Source: CADCTB01 sp038214685 (GTDB taxonomy: Bacteria > Actinomycetota > Acidimicrobiia > Acidimicrobiales > AC-14). Taken from it: a stretch of DNA of 36,688 bases. Location of the stretch: the NCBI GenBank assembly GCA_038214685.1, contig JBBQRO010000023.1:1-36688 (forward strand), given 5' to 3'. This document shows positions 9,142 to 15,452 of this stretch, piece after piece; positions within the stretch are counted from its first letter, which is position 1, and each line of letters begins with the position of its first letter. A program made the position numbers and the translations under genes. The notes beneath the pieces were generated by a model. That model searched no databases and was not told the origin of the DNA. It saw only the letters and a program-made list of their open reading frames with translations.

Positions 9142-9774
9142 TCAGCGGCAGTCAACGCAGAGGTCGGAGCCGGCCACGAACTGCCCGAGCGACTTCACCA
9201 TCCGGCACGACGGGCACACCCGGGCCGTCGGCGCCGGTTCGGGCTTGGGTGCCGACGCAGCTCGGGGCGTGGTGGCGCGAGGGGACCGGGGCGCCGGCGC
9301 CGCCCGCACCCGGGGGGTCGGTCCGGGGCGACTGGGCAGGGGCGGCGGAACGGGGAAGGGGGGATCGTCGAGGAGCAGCCCGGCGTCGAGGAAGGCCTCG
9401 TCGACAGTGGCCGGCACCGGCCCGTACCAGTTGTCCGTCTCCAGGCGGGTGGGGATGCGGCCCTCCATGCGGACGTAGTCGTTGGGCTTGGCCCCGCCCG
9501 GGAGGCGGTAGCCGACCACCCAGCGCTTCCCGTTGGTCCAACGGGCCAGGAAGAGGTCGGGGGAGCGCCAGACACCCACCGCCAGCTTTCCCGGCGCATG
9601 CGAGGCGGCCCCGACTGGCGACGCGGCCTGGGCGGTGCCGAGGACGCGCAGGACGGCCGATCCCGGGTCACCGTTGACCGGCTCGATGAGGCGGATGGTC
9701 CGCTCATCCACGTCGAAGGCGATCTTCCACTCCTGACCCAGTTGTTCGACGGCGTCGGCGATGTCGGGTTCCAC
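9142..9774 (-). CDS. Hypothetical protein with C-terminal zinc-ribbon motif
   Basis: 210 residues, not recognised. Residues 1-120 look like a compact beta-rich domain (WKIAFDVDERTIRLIEPVNG; DLFLARWTNGKRWVVGYRLP). Residues 125-185 are a Pro/Ala/Arg-rich linker. The last 24 residues carry two Cys pairs, CPSC and CVDC, with 15 residues between, a likely zinc ribbon. GTG 9774 is the first start and fits the predicted domain. It lies directly upstream of the sigma-factor gene on the same strand, so it may be co-expressed with it or modulate it. Such a link is inference from position only. Confidence 0.7.
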   Translation of the reverse strand: MEPDIADAVEQLGQEWKIAFDVDERTIRLIEPVNGDPGSAVLRVLGTAQAASPVGAASHAPGKLAVGVWRSPDLFLARWTNGKRWVVGYRLPGGAKPNDYVRMEGRIPTRLETDNWYGPVPATVDEAFLDAGLLLDDPPFPVPPPLPSRPGPTPRVRAAPAPRSPRATTPRAASAPKPEPAPTARVCPSCRMVKSLGQFVAGSDLCVDCR

Positions 9775-9899
9775 CCGCCCATCCTGCCGTTGCGCCCCGG
9801 TCCACGACGAACTGGCCGTCCGACGATGAGTTCACCGCGCCCGCCAGGTCGTACTCCCGCGTGCAGATCTCCTGGGCACCCGAGCCGTGACCGTGGTCA

Positions 9900-9905
9900 T
9901 AGACT
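9900..9905 (+). promoter_or_regulatory. Putative -10 box deciding the ECF sigma start
   Basis: TAGACT lies 8 bases before the ATG at 9914. This favours that ATG, read from a leaderless transcript, over the in-frame GTG at 9887, which has no ribosome-binding site. Confidence 0.4.
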
Positions 9906-9913
9906 TTCCGACC

Positions 9914-10888
9914 ATGGCCGTCCGTTCCGACGCTGCCGGGACCGGGTTCCGAGCGGAAGACCTGGAGCAGTACCGTCGGGAGCTCACCGGCTACTGCTAC
10001 CGGATGCTGGGTTCGGCGTTCGAGGCCGAGGACGCCGTCCAGGACGCCATGGTCCGGGCCTGGAAGGCTATGGACAGCTTCGAGGGCCGCTCCGCGGTCC
10101 GGTCCTGGCTGTACCGCATCGCCACCAACGTGTGCCTCGACATGCTGCGGGGCCGCCAGCGCCGCGCCCTGGCAATGGACCTGGGGCCGGCGGGCACGGC
10201 GGACTCCTTCCGCGGCGTCACCCGGGCGGAGCACGCATGGGTCACGCCGATACCCGACGGTCGAGTGGTCCCCAACGACGGTGACCCGGCGGCCGTCGCC
10301 GAGGCCAAGGAGAGCATCCGTCTGGCCTTCGTCACCGCGCTGCAGCACCTGCCCGCCCGCCAGCGGGCCGTGCTCATCCTGCGCGAGGTCCTGCGCTGGC
10401 GGGCCACCGAGGTGGCCGAACTGCTCGACACCAGCGTGGCGGCGGTGAACAGCGCCCTGCAGCGGGCCCGGGCCACCTTGTCGACGCTCGACACCGGTGA
10501 GTCTCGCTCCCGGCCGGTCACCGTCGACCAGCAGGCAATGCTCGATCGCTACGTCGACGCCTTCGAGCGCTACGACATCACCTCGCTTGTCGCCCTGCTG
10601 CGCGACGACGTGGTCATGTCCATGCCGCCGTACGACTTCTGGCTGCGCGGACCAGTGGAGATGGCCAAGTGGTTCCTGGGCCAGGGCATCGGCTGCGAGG
10701 GTTCCCGGCTCCTCACCGTGGAGGCCAACGGCGCAGCCGCCTTCGCCTCCTACAAGCGCGATCCGGCCGGCGGCCACGCCCCCTGGTCCATTCAGATCAT
10801 CGAGATCTCAGGCGACAGGATCGTGGGGCACCACAACTTCCTCGACACGGCACTCTTCGCCGCCTTCGGCCTCCCCGCCCACCTGTAA
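9914..10888 (+). CDS. ECF sigma factor with SnoaL-like C-terminal domain
   Basis: 324 residues, far longer than a minimal ECF factor. Region 2 spans about 15-75 (YRRELTGYCYRMLGSAFEAE, DAVQDAMVRAWKAMDSFEGR, SWLYRIATNVCLDMLRGR). Region 4 spans about 140-195 (HLPARQRAVLILREVLRW, ATEVAELLDTSVAAVNSALQ). Residues about 205-320 form a SnoaL/NTF2-like domain (VDAFERYDITSLVALLRDD, FWLRGPVEMAKWFLGQG). This architecture is that of the SigG-like/TIGR02960 group, in which the C-terminal domain is thought to modulate activity in place of a classical anti-sigma factor. No anti-sigma gene adjoins it, which agrees. The last 81 bases overlap the convergent STAS gene. Confidence 0.9.
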   Translation: MAVRSDAAGTGFRAEDLEQYRRELTGYCYRMLGSAFEAEDAVQDAMVRAWKAMDSFEGRSAVRSWLYRIATNVCLDMLRGRQRRALAMDLGPAGTADSFRGVTRAEHAWVTPIPDGRVVPNDGDPAAVAEAKESIRLAFVTALQHLPARQRAVLILREVLRWRATEVAELLDTSVAAVNSALQRARATLSTLDTGESRSRPVTVDQQAMLDRYVDAFERYDITSLVALLRDDVVMSMPPYDFWLRGPVEMAKWFLGQGIGCEGSRLLTVEANGAAAFASYKRDPAGGHAPWSIQIIEISGDRIVGHHNFLDTALFAAFGLPAHL

Positions 10889-11140
10889 CACGTCGGCCAG
10901 GCCGACCAGATCGAGGAGGGCGGTCAGCTCGGCGCACGCGTCGCGCAGCCAGATCGAGCAGCCCCGCCGGCGGGCCTCCAGCTGCAGGCGGGCCAGCTCG
11001 TCGACTACCGAGATGTCGAAACCGACGGCGCAGACCAGCGGCCAGCGGCCGACAGCGGCGCCGCCCCGCAGGAGCACTACCTCGGCGCGGGCATGGGTCG
11101 GGACCACGCGGGTAGGACGAGGACGGGGCGCCGGAATCAT
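10808..11140 (-). CDS. STAS-domain protein
   Basis: 110 residues. The core GFDISVVDELARLQLEARRR (about 40-59) followed by GCSIWLRDACAELTALLDLVGLADVL is the pattern of actinobacterial STAS proteins related to anti-sigma-factor antagonists. The phosphorylatable Ser/Thr expected before the first core helix is not evident (DISVVDEL), although the serine in this segment could serve. Partner and role are unknown. The gene lies 51 bases after the MinD-like ATPase gene on the same strand, so the two are probably co-transcribed. Its 3' end overlaps the convergent ECF sigma gene by 81 bases; the overlap is unusual, but the STAS core lies outside it. Confidence 0.7.
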   Translation of the reverse strand: MIPAPRPRPTRVVPTHARAEVVLLRGGAAVGRWPLVCAVGFDISVVDELARLQLEARRRGCSIWLRDACAELTALLDLVGLADVLQVGGEAEGGEECRVEEVVVPHDPVA

Positions 11141-11191
11141 CGCCGGCCGCCGAGGCGGTTCTCCGCGCCGCCCGACGGACAGATGGTGGCC

Positions 11192-12256
11192 TTACCCGGC
11201 GGCGGCCTGGGCCAGTAGGAGGTCGGCGAGGCGGCCGATGGCCTCGACGGCCGGGGAGTCGGGGCAGGCTTCGAAGGGCGACCGGCCTTCGCGCTCGGCC
11301 TGGGTCAGCCCGGGATCGTTGGGGACCCGGATGGCCGGGAGGAGTCCGGGGTGGTCGGGCTCGTCGCGGAAGCGGTTGGCCACGATCGTCATGCGCCGGT
11401 CACCGACCATGGGCAGCAGCCGGCGGGCGGTCATGGCCGACCGCCATGCCGGCCCGACCACCACCACCACGTCGGTGCTGAAGTCGTGGTAGTTCTCGAA
11501 GGGCGTCGTCGGCCCGGCTTCGAGGTCGGCGATGACGTCGGTGTCGGCGGCGCTGAAACCCTGGAGGATCTGCCGTACCGCGGCGACGGAGCGGCGAGCC
11601 TGGTCCTTGTCGCTGAGCGGCCGCCCGGCCGTTGTGTCGACCGCCCCGATCTTACCGAGACCGAGGAACCGGATGCCCTCCGGCCCCACCGCGCCGAAGC
11701 GCTCCACCGCTTCGTCGGGCGTGAGACCGGCGGCCAGTTGCCAACCATACGGGGCGGCCGGCTGCTCCTCCAGCGCCTCCGGTGGAAGGCCGGCGTCGGT
11801 CACCGGAACGCCCAGGCTGAAGGCCAGTCCGGGGCAGGTGTCGAGGTCGGCGGCGAACACCTTGCGTCCCCTGTGGGCCAGAGTGCGCGCCAGGGTGGAG
11901 GAGAGCACGGTCTTGCCCGCCCCGCCCTTGCCGATGAGCGCCAAGCGCAGGCCGAGGCGGTTGCGGGCGTCGGCCAATGCGTCCGGGTCGACCGTCGACA
12001 GCTCGTGCGCAGCGTGTGCCTCGACGCTCTGCAGGGCGGCGACGTGGTCGGCGAACGCAGCAGCCAGCGGGTCGGTGCGGGATCGGGTGGGCGGGCCGGC
12101 GTAGCCGAGAAAGCCGCGGGCCTGGCGCTGCACCCCCAGCCAGTCGAGGGGCCGGCTGGCGGTGCCCACCAACCCCTCGAGGATCGACATCCTCCGCTGG
12201 AGGGTGTCGAGCACCCAGGCCTGGCGGGCGGCGATCTGGGCGTCGGTCGGCGGCAT
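11192..12256 (-). CDS. MinD/ParA-like (deviant Walker A) ATPase
   Basis: 354 residues. Residues 1-105 form a helical N-terminal extension. The deviant Walker A motif LALIGKGGAGKTVLSSTLAR lies near residue 110, followed by KVFAADLDTCPGLAFSLGVP (switch I region) and DVIADLEAGPTTPFENYHDF (Walker B/switch II region). DVVVVVGPAWRSAMTARRLL and MTIVANRFRD complete the P-loop fold. It resembles CooC/MinD-like maturation or positioning ATPases more than the chromosomal ParA; no parB partner is nearby. ATG 12256 has TAGAGT 8 bases upstream and no ribosome-binding site, so it is probably leaderless. It is followed by the STAS gene. The cargo is unknown. Confidence 0.85.
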   Translation of the reverse strand: MPPTDAQIAARQAWVLDTLQRRMSILEGLVGTASRPLDWLGVQRQARGFLGYAGPPTRSRTDPLAAAFADHVAALQSVEAHAAHELSTVDPDALADARNRLGLRLALIGKGGAGKTVLSSTLARTLAHRGRKVFAADLDTCPGLAFSLGVPVTDAGLPPEALEEQPAAPYGWQLAAGLTPDEAVERFGAVGPEGIRFLGLGKIGAVDTTAGRPLSDKDQARRSVAAVRQILQGFSAADTDVIADLEAGPTTPFENYHDFSTDVVVVVGPAWRSAMTARRLLPMVGDRRMTIVANRFRDEPDHPGLLPAIRVPNDPGLTQAEREGRSPFEACPDSPAVEAIGRLADLLLAQAAAG

Positions 12257-12264
12257 GAGCGGCG

Positions 12265-12270
12265 ACTCTA
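12265..12270 (-). promoter_or_regulatory. Putative -10 box of the MinD-like ATPase gene
   Basis: TAGAGT on the minus strand, 8 bases before the ATG at 12256. It fits the leaderless TANNNT pattern seen repeatedly in this window. Confidence 0.4.
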
Positions 12271-12758
12271 CCGACGACCGTCCGGCGACGACGCCGACCG
12301 GTTCGGTGGGACCGAGCCCTGCGGGCCGTGGGCGGCAGCCGAGGGCTGGAAAATAGCGCCCCGACGGGAATCGACAGCCTAGGGTTGCGACGGCTCTCGT
12401 TGGGGATCTCGATGCTCATGCGGTCGGAGCCACGACGTCGCCGTAGACGAAGATTCACTCGTCAACGCCGTAGGCGGCACCTGTCAGAAGGTCCCGTTGA
12501 AAGCCGAGGGCGTGCGATCACGGGCATTCAGGCAGGCGATCGACCGCCCGCCCATGCGGTCGACCTCGTGGGCCACGGCGATGCTGGAGACCGTCGCCCG
12601 ACCTACTCCTTTCCCCCACATTCAACTGAGCGGACATGGTCGCCGCGGGCCCCCGTGTGGTGACGGGACCGGTCGCTTCAGCGACTCCCGGCGTAGTTCG
12701 CCCAGCGCCGCTAGTCCTGCCTTCCGCACATGGCCCGCCAGTACGGCCGTCCCAGCCA

Positions 12759-12805
12759 CCGAGTGTGCAATGTTGTGGCTCTGTGACGGAACATTGCACA
12801 CTCGG
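12759..12805. repeat. Inverted-repeat element, copy 1 (16-bp perfect arms)
   Basis: CCGAGTGTGCAATGTT (12759-12774) and its exact reverse complement (12790-12805) flank a 15-base centre. The outer 10 bases, CGAGTGTGCA, recur as the arms of a second element at 28591-28639, so this is a dispersed repeat and not a chance hairpin. No T-tract follows, so a simple terminator role is unlikely. Confidence 0.85.
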
Positions 12806-12850
12806 CAGGCGGCAAGTCGTCAATTCGAGTGCTAGTTGGCTGGTGCTCTA

Positions 12851-13210
12851 GTGCAGGAAAGAACCGAGTACATCTACCACCTCGCACTTCGTGACGCCTG
12901 GGAGGCTGCGGTCAGCCACGGGGCGCCATACCGCCGATCCACGGTTGATCGGTCACTGGAGGACGAGGGATTCATCCACTGCTCGTTCCGCGACCAGGTC
13001 GAGGGGGTGGCCGATCGGTTCTACCTCGAACGGACCGATGTCGTCCTCCTTACGATCGACACCTCGATGCTCGGTGCCGAGGTCCGCACTGAGGGGGAGG
13101 GTGGGTACCCGCACATCTACGGCCCGATCCCGATCGAAGCGGTTGTCGAGGTCGCACCGTTGGCGTGTGGTGAGGATGGCCGGTTGCTGGTGGGCGAGCA
13201 CCTCGGCTGA
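12851..13210 (+). CDS. DUF952 family protein
   Basis: 119 residues covering the whole DUF952 domain: YIYHLALRDAWEAAVSHGAP (about 7-26), EDEGFIHCSFRDQVEGVADRF (about 36-56), VVLLTIDTSMLGAEVR and the closing PHIYGPIPIEAVVEV. The family has no firmly established function; the conserved EGFIHCS and HIYGP motifs are taken as its active or binding surface. Start choice: GTG 12851 gives the usual short N-terminus, while TTG 12836 would add five residues. Neither has a good ribosome-binding site. It stands alone on the plus strand just after the inverted-repeat element, converging with pcnA. Confidence 0.88.
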   Translation: MQERTEYIYHLALRDAWEAAVSHGAPYRRSTVDRSLEDEGFIHCSFRDQVEGVADRFYLERTDVVLLTIDTSMLGAEVRTEGEGGYPHIYGPIPIEAVVEVAPLACGEDGRLLVGEHLG

Positions 13211-13261
13211 CCCGTCGCCACGGGGCGTTGCTGCGTCCGGCTCACCCCGCCAAAACGGGAC

Positions 13262-14662
13262 TCAGCGCTGGCGCGACGCCCACCAGTGGTCGAGGCGCCG
13301 GCCGGCCTCCTCCTCACCCAGGGGGCCTTCCTCGAGGCGCAGTTCGTACAGGAACCTCCAGGCCTGCCCGACTTCGCGACCGGGGCCGATGCCCAGGTGC
13401 TCCATGATCTGGTTGCCGTCGAGGTCGGGGCGGAGGCGGTCGAGCTGCTCGCGCTCGCGCAGGTGGGCGATGCGCTCCTCCAGCAGATCCATGCGCTTGG
13501 CCAGGTCGGCCGCCTTGCGGGCGTTGCGGGTGGTGCAGTCGCAGCGGGTCAGCTCGTTGAGCTTTTCCAGCAGGGGGCCGGCGTCGGTGGCGTAGCGGCG
13601 GACCGCGCTGTCGGTCCACAGGTCGTCGCCGTAGCCGTGGAAGCGTAGGTGGAGCTCGACCAGCCGGCGGACATCGCCGATCTCGTCCTCGGGATAGCGC
13701 ATGGCCCGCATCCGCTCCTCGGCCATGCGGGCGCCCACCACTTCGTGGTGGTGGAACGACACCCCGCCCTTGCCGAACGAGCGGGTCTTGGGCTTGCCGA
13801 TGTCGTGGAGCAGAGCGGCCAGGCGCAGGACCTTGTCGGGCTGGGTCTTCTCGACCACGGCAATGGTGTGGGCCAGCACGTCCTTATGGCGGTGGACCGG
13901 GTCCTGCTGCAGGGCCAGGGCGGGCAGCTCGGGCAGGAACTCCTCGGCCAGGCCGGTATTGACCAGGAACCACAGCCCGGCTTCGGGCGACTCGACCACC
14001 AGCAGCTTGTCCAGCTCGACCCTGATGCGCTCGGCCGACACGATCTCGAGCCGGCCCCGCAGCTCCTTGACCGCGGCGACGAGGTCGTCGTCGGGCAGGA
14101 AGTGGTACCCGCTGATGAAGCGGGCGGCCCGCAGCATGCGCAGGGGGTCGTCGGTGAATGACTCCAGGGGCGGCAGGGGCGTGCGCAGGCGGTAGGCGGC
14201 CAGGTCGTCGATGCCGCCGAAGGGGTCGATCAGCTCCGCATCCGGCAGGCCCGAGCGGCCGGGAGCGGGGAACAGCGAGAGCGCCATGGCGTTGACGGTG
14301 AAATCGCGCCGCGAAAGGTCGGCCTCGATGGCGTCGGAGAATTCGACCTCGGGCTTGCGGGAGTCGGGCGTGTAGGCCTCGGCCCGATGGGTGGTGATCT
14401 CGTAGGTCCGACCGTCCTTCCTGATCCCGATGGTGCCGAAGCGCCGGCCCTGGTCCCAGACGGCGTCGGCCCAGCCCTTGACCACGGCCTCGATGTCGTC
14501 CGGGCGGGCGTCGGTGGTGAAGTCCAGGTCGGGTGCAACCTTCACGCCGAGGATGGCGTCACGGACGCTCCCCCCAACCAGGTACAGCCGCCAACCGGCG
14601 TCGGTGAATCGCCGGGCCAGGGGCGCGGTCTCCTCGAGGAGGGCGCGGAGTCGCTCGGGCAC
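13262..14662 (-). CDS. pcnA: CCA tRNA nucleotidyltransferase / poly(A) polymerase family
   Basis: About 466 residues, normal for the actinobacterial enzyme (compare Rv3907c), which adds or repairs the 3' CCA of tRNAs using CTP and ATP. The N-terminal nucleotidyltransferase has LYLVGGSVRDAILG (near 25-38) and the metal-binding DLDFTT motif, then RRDFTVNAMAL (near 115-125). The middle has DDPLRMLRAARFIS, the nucleotide-recognition and neck region. The C-terminal half has an HD domain (LAALLHDIGKPKTR) found in this subgroup. GTG 14662 is preferred, with GTG 14668 and 14674 close by. A start upstream of these would run into the promoter of the divergent gene. In Mycobacterium, pcnA also diverges from the DUF6049-sigM-trxBC block. 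Confidence 0.94.
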   Translation of the reverse strand: MPERLRALLEETAPLARRFTDAGWRLYLVGGSVRDAILGVKVAPDLDFTTDARPDDIEAVVKGWADAVWDQGRRFGTIGIRKDGRTYEITTHRAEAYTPDSRKPEVEFSDAIEADLSRRDFTVNAMALSLFPAPGRSGLPDAELIDPFGGIDDLAAYRLRTPLPPLESFTDDPLRMLRAARFISGYHFLPDDDLVAAVKELRGRLEIVSAERIRVELDKLLVVESPEAGLWFLVNTGLAEEFLPELPALALQQDPVHRHKDVLAHTIAVVEKTQPDKVLRLAALLHDIGKPKTRSFGKGGVSFHHHEVVGARMAEERMRAMRYPEDEIGDVRRLVELHLRFHGYGDDLWTDSAVRRYATDAGPLLEKLNELTRCDCTTRNARKAADLAKRMDLLEERIAHLREREQLDRLRPDLDGNQIMEHLGIGPGREVGQAWRFLYELRLEEGPLGEEEAGRRLDHWWASRQR

Positions 14663-14710
14663 CTTCACCCCCACAAGGTACCGGCAGGCCCTTTGGCCAC
14701 CTTCCGCCGG

Positions 14711-14716
14711 TACGAT
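14711..14716 (+). promoter_or_regulatory. Putative -10 box of the GNAT operon
   Basis: TACGAT lies 10 bases before the ATG at 14727. The gene has GAGGA directly against its ATG, too close for a ribosome-binding site, so leaderless or near-leaderless transcription is likely. This promoter would drive the long run of genes to 21458. Confidence 0.4.
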
Positions 14717-14726
14717 CGGTCGAGGA

Positions 14727-15452
14727 ATGACCACCGTTGCCGCCGATGTCCTGCAGTGGGGCTGGGAACGGGCGCGGACCGGTCCGTGGCGTGGCGACGG
14801 CCGGATCGCCTACCTGGCGCCATTGGCCCCCGCCGGCGCCCCGTCGGTAGATTTCCTCTACCGCTGCCTCGACACCCTCGCCGCGCGGGGATTCACCCGA
14901 GTGGTGACCAGCGCCCTGGCCCCGGCCGAGCAGGGCGGGTTCCTCGCCGTCGGCTTCGAAGAGTACGAACGTCTCCACCTCCTCAGCCACGACCTCGCCG
15001 ACGTGCCCCGCCCGGCGAAGGAGCCGGCCCAACTGCTCCGGCGGGGCCGGGGCCCGGACTGGCCGGCGGTGCTGGAGGTCGACGCCTCGGCGTTCTCGCC
15101 GTTCTGGCGTCTCGATGCCAGCGGCCTGCGCGAGGCCATCGACGCCACGCCGGTGACCCGGTTCCGGGTGGCTGCGCTCCGACGGGAGCCGGCCGGAGTG
15201 CTGGCCTACGCGGTCACCGGGCTCAGCGCCGACCAGGGCTACCTGCAGCGGCTGGCCGTCCATCCCCAGCACCGCCGGTCCGGACTGGGCCGGGCCATGG
15301 GCCTCGACGGGCTGCGTTGGCTGCGGCGCAAGGGCGTGGCCGAGGCCGTCGTCAACACCCAGCTCGGCAACGAGCCGGCCCTCGCCCTTTACCTGTCGCT
15401 GGGGTTCCGCCATGAGCCCATCCAGCTGTCCGTCCTCCACCGGGGGCTCTGA
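14727..15452 (+). CDS. GNAT family N-acetyltransferase
   Basis: 241 residues. The C-terminal half is a GNAT fold: VAALRREPAGVLAYAVTG (beta-strands 2-4) and LQRLAVHPQHRRSGLGRAMG, the acetyl-CoA pyrophosphate loop (R/Q-x-x-G-x-G/A as RRSGLGRA), near residues 172-192. The closing AVVNTQLGNEPALALYLSLG (about 205-225) is a typical motif B end with the Asn and Tyr of the active site. The N-terminal about 100 residues (FLYRCLDTLAARGFTRVVTS) may be a degenerate GNAT repeat. The substrate is unknown. It occupies the place of the Nudix gene mutT4 (Rv3908) in Mycobacterium. Its stop overlaps the next ATG (TGATG), so it leads an operon. Confidence 0.85.
   Translation: MTTVAADVLQWGWERARTGPWRGDGRIAYLAPLAPAGAPSVDFLYRCLDTLAARGFTRVVTSALAPAEQGGFLAVGFEEYERLHLLSHDLADVPRPAKEPAQLLRRGRGPDWPAVLEVDASAFSPFWRLDASGLREAIDATPVTRFRVAALRREPAGVLAYAVTGLSADQGYLQRLAVHPQHRRSGLGRAMGLDGLRWLRRKGVAEAVVNTQLGNEPALALYLSLGFRHEPIQLSVLHRGL

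Larger units (their letters stand above)
12257..12850. other. Long intergenic stretch between MinD-like ATPase and DUF952
   Basis: No convincing intact gene. It holds the ATPase promoter on its left edge and the inverted-repeat element at 12759-12805. On the minus strand, bases 12602 to 12484 encode about 39 residues (TVSSIAVAHEVDRMGG, SIACLNARDRTPSAFNGTF, then stop) that read like part of a real protein, possibly a decayed gene of unknown family. Codon usage is more mixed than in flanking genes. Confidence 0.5.

Noticed and set aside
11192..12256. Considered as chromosomal parA.
   Set aside because: No parB neighbour or parS-like palindromes seen. The long N-terminal extension and motif text fit other MinD/CooC-like ATPases better.
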